From: Luteibacter rhizovicinus | GTDB taxonomy: Bacteria; Pseudomonadota; Gammaproteobacteria; Xanthomonadales; Rhodanobacteraceae | Length of the DNA: 64,000 nucleotides | NCBI RefSeq assembly: GCF_004342265.1 | Contig: NZ_SMCS01000007.1 | Coordinates: forward strand, 1-64,000 | Direction: 5' to 3' | Part shown: one piece after another, positions 17,732-26,206 of the stretch | Position numbering within the stretch: the stretch's first letter is position 1 | Layout: every line of letters begins with the position of its first letter | Made by a program: the position numbers and the translations under genes | Notes under the pieces: model-generated | The model's database searches: none | What the model was told of the DNA's origin: nothing | Seen by the model: the letters and a program-made list of their open reading frames with translations, nothing else

Positions 17732-19293
17732 GGCGTCGCTCCGTTGAATCCGACGAAGACAGGGATCGGTCCCATCCGCTCCAGGCACGAGGTGTCCAGG
17801 CTCGCTGGCTGCGCCTTGTCGACGAAGTTGTCGAGCACACGCGGCATGCAGCCGCGAGCGATCACGTTATGCCCCTGCCCTTTCAGGACGACGTGCTTTG
17901 CATTGGCGAGTCCTTTGGCCACCTGGTCGCCATAACGCGGCGGCGTCACCGGATCGAACTCGCCCGACATCAGCAGCGTCGGCACGTCGCTTCGCAGCGG
18001 CTCATGGAAATCGGCGGGCCGCCGACCGTGCGGCCAGATGGAACATGCGGCCCGGAACGCTTCGATCATCGTGTCGCCGAGAATCGTGTCGGCATCCTGC
18101 GGACGTGGCTTCAGCAGATCCGCGTCCTCGGAGCAGATCACCGAATACTGCATGCCGCCGTCCATCGTATCGCCCAGATCGCCGGTAAGCAGCTTGGCCT
18201 GCCCCAGCAGCGGTCCCACGTCGCCGCGAGCGGCGGCATCGATCGACAGCGGTAACAGCGCAGCCGTTTCCGGCGAATAGGCGAACATGCGCACGACGGT
18301 AGCCAGCGAGTGTTCGCTCAGCACCCGCTGAACCGACGAATAGTTCTGCGGATCGCGGAAGGTCACCTTGTGCGGATTGGCGCGCAGCGCGTCGCGCAAC
18401 TGGTACAGCGTCTGGTACGGATCGGTAAAGCGTTCGCTGCACGCCTTGTCGGCGGCGCAGCGGGCGAACTGCGCTTTCAGTGCCGCATCGAGGTTCACGG
18501 CAAAGTCCTCGCCAAGGATCAGCTCGTTCGGCGCCACGCCATCGAGCACCATGGTGCGCACGGCATCGCGGTGACGGTGCGCGTACTGCTGGGCGACTCG
18601 CGTACCGTAAGACACGCCGATCACATCGAACGCCGGCGATCCCAGCGCTTTGCGCACGTCTTCCAGATCGGCCACCGCATCGGTAGTCGTATAGAAACGT
18701 ACGTCCGCATCCTTCGACAATTCCTTAAGACATGTTTCGGTTTCGCGACGCAGACGGCCGACATCGAAGGCGGTGCTGTCGTCGGGGCCACCGTGTGCGC
18801 CGGTATCGCCATCGTCGCGGCAACTGAGCGGATGCGAACCACCCGTTCCGCGCTGATCGACGAGCAGCACATTCCTGTGTGCGAGCAGCGGCGCCATGGC
18901 CGGCGCGATGGCCGGATAACTCTCCGTCGCCGCCTGCCCCGGACCGCCCGCGAGGAAGACGATCATGTCCTTAGCCGGAACCTGTGCGCTGCTGCGGATG
19001 ACGGCAAGTCGCAAACCGATCTTGCGGCCGCCCGGTTCCTCACGGTTTTCCGGCACCTCGAACGGTGCGCACCATGCCGCGGTACTGAGGCCGCTGTGCG
19101 GCTGCTCCAGTTCGCAAGGGCGCAGCGTCAGCGAGCCGAGCTGCCATGTACGCGGCTTCGCCGGTTCCCTCGCTGCCGGTACCGCCGTCGCCACCGCGTC
19201 GGCCGGACGCTCCGGCGACTGGGAATAGTGGCGTCCTGCCAGTACGGCGACGACGATCGCGACGGCAATCGCCATGCGGGCGGATCGTTGCAT
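17728..19293 (-). CDS. Exported S33-type alpha/beta hydrolase (TAP-like peptidase)
   Basis: A 521-residue protein with an N-terminal hydrophobic signal/anchor ([14 protein letters not shown]). The alpha/beta hydrolase core has the oxyanion segment [16 protein letters not shown], a [11 protein letters not shown] motif, the nucleophile Ser in [13 protein letters not shown], the Asp in [10 protein letters not shown] and the His in [13 protein letters not shown]. The cap and C-terminal part match the TAP-like/SCO7095 branch of S33 peptidases, exported tri- or tetrapeptidyl aminopeptidases. The start lies 3 bp past the XRE gene stop, and GAGG is embedded in that gene's end. It probably acts on peptides outside the cytoplasm; the link to the downstream exporter is inference. 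Confidence 0.85.
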   Translation of the reverse strand: MQRSARMAIAVAIVVAVLAGRHYSQSPERPADAVATAVPAAREPAKPRTWQLGSLTLRPCELEQPHSGLSTAAWCAPFEVPENREEPGGRKIGLRLAVIRSSAQVPAKDMIVFLAGGPGQAATESYPAIAPAMAPLLAHRNVLLVDQRGTGGSHPLSCRDDGDTGAHGGPDDSTAFDVGRLRRETETCLKELSKDADVRFYTTTDAVADLEDVRKALGSPAFDVIGVSYGTRVAQQYAHRHRDAVRTMVLDGVAPNELILGEDFAVNLDAALKAQFARCAADKACSERFTDPYQTLYQLRDALRANPHKVTFRDPQNYSSVQRVLSEHSLATVVRMFAYSPETAALLPLSIDAAARGDVGPLLGQAKLLTGDLGDTMDGGMQYSVICSEDADLLKPRPQDADTILGDTMIEAFRAACSIWPHGRRPADFHEPLRSDVPTLLMSGEFDPVTPPRYGDQVAKGLANAKHVVLKGQGHNVIARGCMPRVLDNFVDKAQPASLDTSCLERMGPIPVFVGFNGATP

Positions 19294-19296
19294 TCC

Positions 19297-19491
19297 TTAC
19301 TCCTCGGGTTCGAAGATCGTTTCGATGGATAGAGCAAAAAGATGGGCGATCTTGAAAGCCAACGGCAAGCTCGGATCGTATTTTCCGGTCTCGACGGCGT
19401 TCACCGTCTGCCGGGACACGTCGAGCCGTTCGCCCAGATCGGCCTGGGACCATCCTCGCTCCGTGCGTAATTCGCGGACACGGTTTTTCAT
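19297..19491 (-). CDS. Small XRE-family transcription regulator
   Basis: A 64-residue Cro/CI-type helix-turn-helix protein (MKNRVRELRTERGWSQADLG, then LDVSRQTVNAVETGKYDPSL and a LALSIETIF-like tail). It is essentially just the DNA-binding domain, as in YozG-like regulators. The ATG at 19491 overlaps the stop of the membrane-protein gene by 4 bp, which fixes the start; a longer in-frame extension to 20004 is a shadow of that gene. It probably regulates its own operon, and the dyads at 20885-20949 are candidate operators. Direct proof is lacking. Confidence 0.88.
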   Translation of the reverse strand: MKNRVRELRTERGWSQADLGERLDVSRQTVNAVETGKYDPSLPLAFKIAHLFALSIETIFEPEE

Positions 19492-19889
19492 CGGCGACGG
19501 TAGTACTGGCTCATGCCGCACTTCACGATACCGAACGTCCCCATAAGCACCGGCATCACCCAGATGGCCACGGCCTCGGCTGGCGGCGCCGGCAACGTGC
19601 CTGCATTCAGCAGCAGGCCGTAACTGAAAAATCCGAAGCCGGACAGCGCACCCGCGATGGCGATCGCTTCGAGATCGATGCGCCGTTCCAGCTCGTCCTG
19701 ATCGCGGATAACCCGCACCATGGCCCGGATCACGAAGGCAATGGGAATGATCGGCAGCAGCGTGATCGCCGCCCTGAGCCAGCCGGTATCGACTCTTTTC
19801 AGCATCCATACCGATCCGAAGATAAGGACGACATAGCCGACCATCGCGGGGATGAACTCGCGCAAGTAGCGTTTGTGCACGGCTCGCAT
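19488..19889 (-). CDS. Small four-helix membrane protein next to the XRE regulator
   Basis: A 133-residue protein with four predicted membrane helices (around VGYVVLIFGSVWML, ITLLPIIPIAFVI, AIAGALSGFGFFSYGLLL and AVAIWVMPVLMGTFGIV). A charged cytoplasmic loop, RVIRDQDELERRIDLEA, lies between the second and third. I do not recognise a named function. Small membrane proteins of this layout are often encoded directly before a compact XRE regulator, as here with a 4-bp overlap, and may modulate it. AAGGGGAC before the ATG is a good ribosome site. Confidence 0.8.
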   Translation of the reverse strand: MRAVHKRYLREFIPAMVGYVVLIFGSVWMLKRVDTGWLRAAITLLPIIPIAFVIRAMVRVIRDQDELERRIDLEAIAIAGALSGFGFFSYGLLLNAGTLPAPPAEAVAIWVMPVLMGTFGIVKCGMSQYYRRR

Positions 19890-19903
19890 AAAGTCCCCTT
19901 GAG

Positions 19904-20857
19904 TCAGAGCGTGCCGATGAAACCGGCAAGCGTCTTCTGGAAAGCTTCCGGCTGATCGAGCATGACGAAGTGGCGCGACGGACCGATCGAAACCACCTTC
20001 GCATGCGGCGCGTCGACCAGCAGCGACCGGTAATACGCGATCTTCTGTGCTTCGGTCATCCCCGTCTTGCTAGCGCTGGAATCCGCCGCGTTGTATGGCG
20101 CAATTTCCAGAATAGGCATCGTCGCGCTCTTCAGCACGGGACGGAAATCGCCGCCGGCATCTTCGGCCATGTAACGTGCGACCGCCTTTACGTCGCTGCG
20201 AGCACTGAGCGGCGCGTAGTGCGCGGCGACAGCCGGATCGACAGTGCCGATCTTCTGCATATAGGCCAGCGACTGCGCCTGATATTCCTCCTGGGTCGCG
20301 GCTTCGGCCTTGGTCTTCAGATTGGCGGCAATCGCCGCACGCTGTTCGGCCGGGACACGATCCATGCCGGGGAAGATCGGCAACCCGTCGACAGCCACGA
20401 TGCCCGCGACCGCGTCGGGATGCTGGCCAGCGAAGCGCAGCGCGATCGTGCCGCCGATGCTGTGTCCGACGATCACGGCATGCTTGAGGTCGCGCTCCTT
20501 GATCAGCTTGAGCAACGACGCATCGGCGCGATCCATATAGCTCTCGTCGCCGGCCGGCGCTGGCGTGCCGTCGAACCCGGCAAGCGTGACCGCGTACACG
20601 GTGTCGGTCTTCGACAGCGATTCGATCGTGGACTTCCAGACCCATGCGCCACTGGAAAGGCCGGGAATCAGGATGATCGGGCGGCCGCCATGCCCATAAC
20701 GCTGGACCTTCAGCGTGCCGACCTGAAACGAATCCGTGACGCCCGCGGCGTACTCGCCGGAAGGCGCTGCCGGCGTGCTGATAGCGGCATGCAGGGTCGA
20801 CGCGGCCCAGCAGGCCATGGCGAAAGCGACGAGACGGAGCGCGATGCGGTGGGACAT
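19904..20857 (-). CDS. Exported alpha/beta hydrolase
   Basis: A 317-residue secreted hydrolase and the first gene of a six-gene minus-strand run. A signal peptide (MSHRIALRLVAFAMACWAAS to LHA) precedes a classic fold: oxyanion region IILIPGLSSGAWVW, nucleophile Ser in VIVGHSIGGTIALRFA, Asp region PILEIAPYNA and His in SRHFVMLDQPEAF. It is of the esterase/haloperoxidase type and the substrate is unknown. The ribosome site AAGGAGGTG six bases before the ATG is near perfect. The next gene starts 14 bp after its stop. Confidence 0.87.
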   Translation of the reverse strand: MSHRIALRLVAFAMACWAASTLHAAISTPAAPSGEYAAGVTDSFQVGTLKVQRYGHGGRPIILIPGLSSGAWVWKSTIESLSKTDTVYAVTLAGFDGTPAPAGDESYMDRADASLLKLIKERDLKHAVIVGHSIGGTIALRFAGQHPDAVAGIVAVDGLPIFPGMDRVPAEQRAAIAANLKTKAEAATQEEYQAQSLAYMQKIGTVDPAVAAHYAPLSARSDVKAVARYMAEDAGGDFRPVLKSATMPILEIAPYNAADSSASKTGMTEAQKIAYYRSLLVDAPHAKVVSIGPSRHFVMLDQPEAFQKTLAGFIGTL

Positions 20858-21155
20858 GGTGCACCTCCTTGGTTGTCGGAAAGCGTGTCAAGCACGCTTG
20901 ACACGGATAGTCCGCTGACCGACAGGAGATGTCAAGCACCCTTTACATCACCGTAGCTACCACCGATTGGCAGCCGTAATTCGCTATCGCTACGCAAAAA
21001 TGGCACAACTTCCGATTTTTCATACAAGTACCCCCCGCATCGCGTGCAAGCTGCAATCGCATTCATTCACACGGGAACGCGCACGCTATACCAGCACCTA
21101 ACGAAACACTGCATTTACGGCGCGCAGAACGCGTCGGACAACAGGGGGTAACGTT
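20858..21155. other. Divergent intergenic region: hydrolase operon and Csu pilus operon
   Basis: A 298-bp region with no gene. The left third holds the leftward promoter and two operators (20885-20949). The right part is the pilus leader, with AGGGGGT seven bases before the ATG at 21156. Confidence 0.6.
20885..20949 (-). promoter_or_regulatory. Promoter with two dyad operators for the hydrolase/ABC operon
   Basis: On the minus strand a perfect -35 TTGACA (rc of 20929-20934) is followed after 17 bp by GACTAT as a modest -10. One dyad (gatgtcaag cacc ctttacatc, 20928-20949, one mismatch) overlaps the -35. A second, perfect dyad (GTGTCAAGC ac GCTTGACAC, 20885-20904) lies just downstream of the -10 in the leader. 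Centres are 44 bp apart. This is the classic geometry of repression, perhaps by the XRE protein of the same operon. Confidence 0.6.
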
Positions 21156-21671
21156 ATGAGTCGCCGTATCGTCGTATCTGTCATTGCATCGCTCAGCGCA
21201 GTCGCATTGTTCGGGGTCGCGGAATACACCCACGCTGCCACCGCCACGACCACCTTCAACGTACGCATCCAGATCACCGCCGCGTGCGATATCAGCACTA
21301 CGGCACCTACCGACGTCAATTTCGGATCGCATCCGTCGACGGCTACCAATGTCGACAATCAGGGAGCGCTCAACGTGAATTGCACGCCCAGCTCGCCTTA
21401 CACCATCGCGCTGGATAACGGGCAGAACGGCATCGACGCCAATTCCCGCAAGATGAGCAATGGCACGGTACTCGTGCCCTACCAGCTCTACCGTGCCGCA
21501 ACGCGGACTGCCGCCGACATATGGGGAAGTACGACAGGAACGGGCGGCAATGTCTTCGCCGGCAGCGGCACCGGCGCGTCGGTGCCGCTGCCGGTGTACG
21601 GCCGCGTGCCAAGCACCAATTTCGCGGTCGGCAGCTATGCCGATGTGATCACCGCTACGATCACGTATTGA
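21156..21671 (+). CDS. Csu-type pilus major subunit (spore coat U domain)
   Basis: A 171-residue exported protein with a signal ending near YTHA, followed by a single SCPU domain. Its marks are NVRIQITAACDIS, DVNFGS, LNVNCTPSSPYTIALDNGQN, then VPYQLYRAA, WGSTTGTGG and PVYGRVP, ending GSYADVITATITY. The two Cys would form the conserved disulphide. Family knowledge: SCPU proteins polymerise through donor-strand exchange into archaic chaperone-usher pili that mediate attachment and biofilm formation (CsuA/B in Acinetobacter). It is the first gene of a four-gene operon with chaperone, usher and tip protein. Confidence 0.9.
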   Translation: MSRRIVVSVIASLSAVALFGVAEYTHAATATTTFNVRIQITAACDISTTAPTDVNFGSHPSTATNVDNQGALNVNCTPSSPYTIALDNGQNGIDANSRKMSNGTVLVPYQLYRAATRTAADIWGSTTGTGGNVFAGSGTGASVPLPVYGRVPSTNFAVGSYADVITATITY

Positions 21672-21673
21672 CG

Positions 21674-22408
21674 GTGTTTCCATGGCTTTCGCGAGCGTGG
21701 ATAGCCGCCTTGCTGGCGGCATGGTTGGCGTGCGTGCAGGTCACGGCGATGGCGAGCGGACTGCAGGTTTCGCCCATCGGCCTGCAACTTGCAGCCAATG
21801 CGCAGGCCGACGCGCTGTGGCTTACCAATACCGGGACCAACACGATTCAGGCCCAGGTCCGCGTGTTCCGCTGGACGCAGGTGGATGGAAAGGATCGACT
21901 GGAGCCCACGCGCGATCTGATCGTCAGTCCGCCGATGATATCGGTAGCGCCCGGCGACCGGCAGCTGATACGCGTGATCCGCAGCGTGGATGCGCCAGTG
22001 GGTACGGAGCTTGCATACCGCGTCCTGGTGGACGAGCTTCCCCTCGATCAGGAGGCGAAACCCGGCCTTCGCTTCGTACTGCGGTATTCCATTCCCATAT
22101 TCCTCGTTCCTTCCGATGGAGCGAAGACCGCGACGTTACGCGCGACATGGCGCGACGGGCCGGATGGAACCGCCCTGGAAGTACGCAATTCGGGCAGCGG
22201 CCACGCGCAGATAGCGGATCTCGCGATCGTCGGCGCCCAGAACAATCGCACGGTGCTGCTACCCGGGCTGGTGGGTTACGCATTGCCCGGCAGCACGATG
22301 AGCTGGCGCGTGCCGCCGCAAAGCAATCCCCGTGGTGGCGCCGTGCGCGCAAGGATCAACGGTGAGGTGTCCGAATCCACACTTACCGTGGACGCGGACG
22401 GCCGCTAG
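21674..22408 (+). CDS. Periplasmic pilus chaperone (CsuC/PapD-like)
   Basis: A 244-residue PapD-like chaperone. No ATG fits; the GTG at 21674 (or a TTG at 21668 overlapping the pilin stop) gives a signal peptide MFPWLSRAWIAALLAAWLAC ending near AMA. The mature protein has two Ig-like domains with GLQVSPIGLQLAANAQADAL, the conserved PPMISVAPGDRQLIRVIR strand and ELAYRVLVDELP. Its role is to cap and fold pilus subunits in the periplasm and deliver them to the usher. Its end overlaps the usher start. Confidence 0.88.
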   Translation: MFPWLSRAWIAALLAAWLACVQVTAMASGLQVSPIGLQLAANAQADALWLTNTGTNTIQAQVRVFRWTQVDGKDRLEPTRDLIVSPPMISVAPGDRQLIRVIRSVDAPVGTELAYRVLVDELPLDQEAKPGLRFVLRYSIPIFLVPSDGAKTATLRATWRDGPDGTALEVRNSGSGHAQIADLAIVGAQNNRTVLLPGLVGYALPGSTMSWRVPPQSNPRGGAVRARINGEVSESTLTVDADGR

Positions 22409-24719
22409 CCTTCTGATGCTCAACGCCATGGCCCTTCACGCGACATCGCGCGACGCGGCGGAACCGGCGCCCCCACCGCCTACCGTTACGCCGCGCACGC
22501 GTACGGCCGGCGAAGACCTTTATCTCGAAGTGATACTCAACGGTACGAGCACCAGCCGTCTCATCCACTTCGTACGCCATGGCGAAGCGCTATGCGCATC
22601 CACCTCCGATCTGCGTTCGCTGGGCTTCGTGGCGCTATCTGGCGACGACGAGCAATGCCTCGGCGACATGAAGGGAGTGCACTACTCCTACGACGTAGCA
22701 CTCCAGCGCGTTTCCGTCGACGCGAGCATCGACCGCCTTTCGCTGCCTCGCCAGGTACTGAATCGCAACGAACGAACATCGATACCCGCGACCAGCTCAA
22801 CCGGCATCCTGCTCAACTACGACATCTATGCATCGAGCGGCGAGGGACAGGGCAATATCAGCGCGCTGGCGGAAGCGCGGGCATTCACGTCGCAGTACGG
22901 CGTACTCAGCAACACGTCGCTGACCCGGCGCTACGAAACGAATAACGATGGCTGGAAAAGCGATTCCGTAAGACTGGATACGCAGTGGCGCCTGGCACTT
23001 CCCGACCGCGCGCAGGCGCTTACGATAGGCGACACCTTCACGGGATATCTGTCCTGGACGCGACCCACGCGTATCGGCGGCATCGCATTCGGTACCGACT
23101 TCGCCTTGCAGCCGTATCGCGTCACCACGCCGCTGCCGCAGTTTTTCGGCGAGGCAACCGCACCGTCGGCGGTGGAGCTTTATGTCGACGGTATCAAGCA
23201 ATACAACGGCAAGGTTCCCGCCGGCCCCTTCCAGCTGACCGCCGTGCCGGGCATGGACACCGCCGGCCAGGCCCAGGTCGTTCTCACCGATGCGCTGGGA
23301 CGCAGCAGCACGGTGACTTTCCCCATCTATTCCGCACGGCAGTTGCTGGGCGCCGGCGTGAACGACTGGTCGGTGGAACTGGGCGCCGTGCGCGAGGACT
23401 ACGGCATCACGTCGTTCAAATACGGCCACGAACCCATCGTCAGCGCGACGTGGCGTCGCGGCATCACCAACCAGTTCACCTTCGAAAGTCACGCCGAAGC
23501 AGGCGACGGTCGCGGCACGGCCGGCGCCGGCGCGGTCTGGACGCCCGGCGGCGCCAGCGTGGTCAACAGCTCGGTTTCGATGGCATACGGCGGCGGTATG
23601 CAGTTCGGCGCCGGCTACACGTGGACAGGCAAGTTCATGAACCTGTCGCTGGATACGTTACGCAGCCGTGGCAATTACCGCGACGTTGCCAGCGGCTACG
23701 GATCGGCGCCGCCCCGCGTAAGCGATCGTGCGCTGATCGGCTTCAACGTACGGCGCGCCAGCTTCGGAGCCAACCTCGTGCGCCTGCGATACGCGAACCA
23801 GCCGATGACGCGCTACGCCGGCCTGTTCGTCTTCGGCAATATCGGCCGCGGCACATCGATCAATCTCAGCATCAACCAGAACCTGGACAAGTCCAGCGAC
23901 CGGAGCATTTTCGTCGGCTTCACGATGGCCCTCGATACGCAGAGGACGTTGAGCTTCTCGGCCCAGCGCGATCGCGACCGAACGTCGTTCATTGCCGATG
24001 CCAGTCAGCCGATCCCCGGCGATGGCGGCTTCGGCTGGCATGTGCAGGGACGCAGCGGCGCCAACGGAGGCGGCCTGGGCGAAGTGGGCTGGCTTGGCAA
24101 CAACGGCCAGGCCACGCTGGGTGCGAGCACGATGGGAGCAGGCTCGTACAGTTACGCGGATATCAACGGTTCCGTGGTGTTCCTCGGCGGCCATGTGTTC
24201 GCGGCGCGGCGCGTCGACGATGCCTTCGCTGTGGTAACGACCGATGGCGTACCGGACGTTCCGGTGCAGTTGGAGAACCGCCGCACCGGCGTCACCGACA
24301 GTCATGGAACGTTGCTGGTTACCCGACTGAACGCCTATCAGGACAACCGTATCGCCATCGATCCCCTCGACCTTCCTGCCGATTCGCGCGTGCAGCGTGT
24401 CGAAGCGATCGTCGCCCCGGCCGACCGTTCCGGTGTCGTGGTGCGCTTCCCGATCAGCCAGGTACGCGCGGCATCCGTGGTGCTGGTCGACGAAGCCGGC
24501 GTCGATCTGCCATTGGGCAGTCGCGTCGATACGGGCGACGGGAAGCCGGGGATCGTGGGATACGACGGCCTGGCCTATCTCGACACGCTGAAAGGTTCGA
24601 CGGAACTGCGCGTGACGCGAACGGATGGCCGCACCTGCACCGCCACGCTCATCTACCCGGAACAGGCGCACGATCTTCCGCAGCTGGGACCGCTGACCTG
24701 CCGCGAGGTACGCCCGTGA
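22362..24719 (+). CDS. Outer-membrane usher (CsuD/FimD-like)
   Basis: A fimbrial usher of about 785 residues. The GTG at 22362 is preferred to the ATG at 22416 because AAGGA lies six bases before it and the product then has a signal peptide (TRTAASLLMLNAMALHA). The GTG lies inside the chaperone gene with a 47-bp overlap. Visible parts are the N-terminal domain (EDLYLEVILNG), the barrel with LQPYRVTTPLPQFFGEATAPSAVELYVDG at the plug, and YGGGMQFGAGYTW. The C-terminal domains end CTATLIYPEQAHDLPQLGPLTC. It forms the pore through which the pilus is assembled. Confidence 0.88.
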   Translation: MRCPNPHLPWTRTAASLLMLNAMALHATSRDAAEPAPPPPTVTPRTRTAGEDLYLEVILNGTSTSRLIHFVRHGEALCASTSDLRSLGFVALSGDDEQCLGDMKGVHYSYDVALQRVSVDASIDRLSLPRQVLNRNERTSIPATSSTGILLNYDIYASSGEGQGNISALAEARAFTSQYGVLSNTSLTRRYETNNDGWKSDSVRLDTQWRLALPDRAQALTIGDTFTGYLSWTRPTRIGGIAFGTDFALQPYRVTTPLPQFFGEATAPSAVELYVDGIKQYNGKVPAGPFQLTAVPGMDTAGQAQVVLTDALGRSSTVTFPIYSARQLLGAGVNDWSVELGAVREDYGITSFKYGHEPIVSATWRRGITNQFTFESHAEAGDGRGTAGAGAVWTPGGASVVNSSVSMAYGGGMQFGAGYTWTGKFMNLSLDTLRSRGNYRDVASGYGSAPPRVSDRALIGFNVRRASFGANLVRLRYANQPMTRYAGLFVFGNIGRGTSINLSINQNLDKSSDRSIFVGFTMALDTQRTLSFSAQRDRDRTSFIADASQPIPGDGGFGWHVQGRSGANGGGLGEVGWLGNNGQATLGASTMGAGSYSYADINGSVVFLGGHVFAARRVDDAFAVVTTDGVPDVPVQLENRRTGVTDSHGTLLVTRLNAYQDNRIAIDPLDLPADSRVQRVEAIVAPADRSGVVVRFPISQVRAASVVLVDEAGVDLPLGSRVDTGDGKPGIVGYDGLAYLDTLKGSTELRVTRTDGRTCTATLIYPEQAHDLPQLGPLTCREVRP

Positions 24720-25717
24720 AACGCCTCGCCGGACTGCTCCTGTTCCTGCTTCTGGCCCTGTCCGCCGCCGGGGCGCATGCCGCGACCGAATGCCATGTGA
24801 CCAGTCTGGGACCGGTAGCCTTCGGCCAGGTGCAGCCGAACTCCACAGCCGTCACAACCACCTCGACGCTCAACTATTCGTGTTCATATAACGGCGGTCT
24901 GCTCGGTGGATTGTTCGGCACGTACGTCACGATATGCGTGAGCCTCGGGCCCGATCCGCAATCCAGCTATAACCCGCGCACCCTGGTCAATGCCACCTCC
25001 GACACGATGAACTACAACATCTACAAGGACACCAACCATACCCAGGTCTGGGGCTCGCTTACCGTTTCGCCGACATCGCCACTCACTATCACAGATAGCT
25101 TCACCATTCTCGCCAACGGGACGACCAAGACCGGCTCGGTCGTCATCTACGGACAGGTGCCCGCCTCCCAGGCGAACCTGGCGTTCGGCAGCTATACCGG
25201 TTCGCTCACGGCCTCGATGAACTACCGGTACAACGAAGTTCTCCTGTCGTTGGGCGGCTATCCGGCGAGCTGTACCACGGGCGGGACCGGAGGGGGAACC
25301 AGCACATCGACCAATCTCGCCGTCACCGCTAGCGTTCCTCCGTTTTGCGCTGTCGGCACCGCGGACGACCTGAATTTCGGCAACATACCGGGGTTCATCA
25401 ACACGAATCACGACAATAATTCGCTGGTTCGCCTGACCTGCACCCTGCGTTCGCCGTGGCAGATCGGCCTCGACAACGGCCAGCACGCCACCGGTTCGAC
25501 ACGACGCATGCTGGGTACAACCACGACGGTTATCTACGAGCTATACAAAGAGGCGACCTACGCCACGCGCTGGGGCAATACGCTCAACACGGACACCCTC
25601 AGCGGCACGGGAACAGGCGCGGAGCAAGCCATAAGCGTCTACGGTCGCGTCCCCGTACAGACACCGGTTCCCGCCGGTTCGTACAGCGACGTGATCCAGG
25701 TGACGGTGACGTACTGA
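24716..25717 (+). CDS. Csu-type tip protein with two spore coat U domains
   Basis: A 333-residue exported protein. The GTG at 24716 overlaps the usher stop (GTGA) and gives the signal MKRLAGLLLFLLLALSAAGA-HA. Two SCPU domains are visible: the first from ATECHVTSLGPVAFGQVQ to GSYTGSLTASMNYRYNE, the second from VTASVPPFCAVGTADDLNFG to GSYSDVIQVTVTY, joined by a Gly/Thr-rich linker (GGTGGGTSTST). Two-domain SCPU proteins at the end of such operons (CsuE) are tip adhesins. No terminator hairpin was seen before the REP pair that begins 27 bp later. Confidence 0.87.
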   Translation: MKRLAGLLLFLLLALSAAGAHAATECHVTSLGPVAFGQVQPNSTAVTTTSTLNYSCSYNGGLLGGLFGTYVTICVSLGPDPQSSYNPRTLVNATSDTMNYNIYKDTNHTQVWGSLTVSPTSPLTITDSFTILANGTTKTGSVVIYGQVPASQANLAFGSYTGSLTASMNYRYNEVLLSLGGYPASCTTGGTGGGTSTSTNLAVTASVPPFCAVGTADDLNFGNIPGFINTNHDNNSLVRLTCTLRSPWQIGLDNGQHATGSTRRMLGTTTTVIYELYKEATYATRWGNTLNTDTLSGTGTGAEQAISVYGRVPVQTPVPAGSYSDVIQVTVTY

Positions 25718-25744
25718 GCTTGGCCCCCAATTTCGCGAACCTCC

Positions 25745-25886
25745 CTGTAGGAGCGCTCTCGAGCGCGAAAGCCAACGGAGCGTAGAAACGGATACTCACA
25801 TTCGCCAGCCCCGATCCACGGGCTGGCGTTGCAACGCAGGGCGTCTTCGCTTCGTCGGCTTTCGCGCTCGAGAGCGCTCCTACAAC
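25745..25886. repeat. REP pair (BIME) no. 2 after the pilus operon
   Basis: Inverted hairpins built on GTAGGAGCGCTCTCGAGCGC at each end flank a conserved interior with CACATTCGCCAGCCCCGATC. The interior is close to that of the pair at 26541-26682, while the stems differ. It begins 27 bp after the tip-protein stop and may terminate the pilus operon. Confidence 0.85.
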
Positions 25887-26206
25887 ATAGTCGGTGCCCA
25901 CTCAGACTAATCTGAAAATTCGGTCTCTTTTATCCAAACGGGTTGACGCTTCATGCCGTCGCCGCGATCCTCACCGGGTCGCCGCACATCGGCGATCGGG
26001 TGTGGAAACCCGTGTTCCGCAGTAGGCGCTGAAGACGCCGTCTCAAACGACGTCTTCATGCGTTGCGATACGTTGTGCCTGCCTTACGGCGGGCGTGCCG
26101 GGAGGACTTCGGTCCTGCCGGGTTCCTACTGCACCGGTTTTTCCACCCTGGCACGCCCGCCACCCGCATCCTGCGGGTGGCGGACATCCACGGAGAGGAT
26201 GCCGCC
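25887..26206 (+). ncRNA. Strongly structured 5' leader of a small orphan gene
   Basis: This non-coding stretch contains several inverted repeats. A 7-bp stem pairs 26031-26037 with 26051-26057. A long-range perfect 12-bp stem pairs 26088-26099 with 26150-26161, enclosing an AGGAC-TTCG-GTCCT hairpin (26103-26116). Another perfect 12-bp stem pairs 26157-26168 with 26172-26183. The last two share 26157-26161, so they exclude each other, and the second ends nine bases before the ribosome site GGAGAGGA. This is the layout of a leader that switches expression, though no ligand or class is recognised. An overlapping frame of 85 codons (25953-26210) looks non-coding. Confidence 0.5.
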
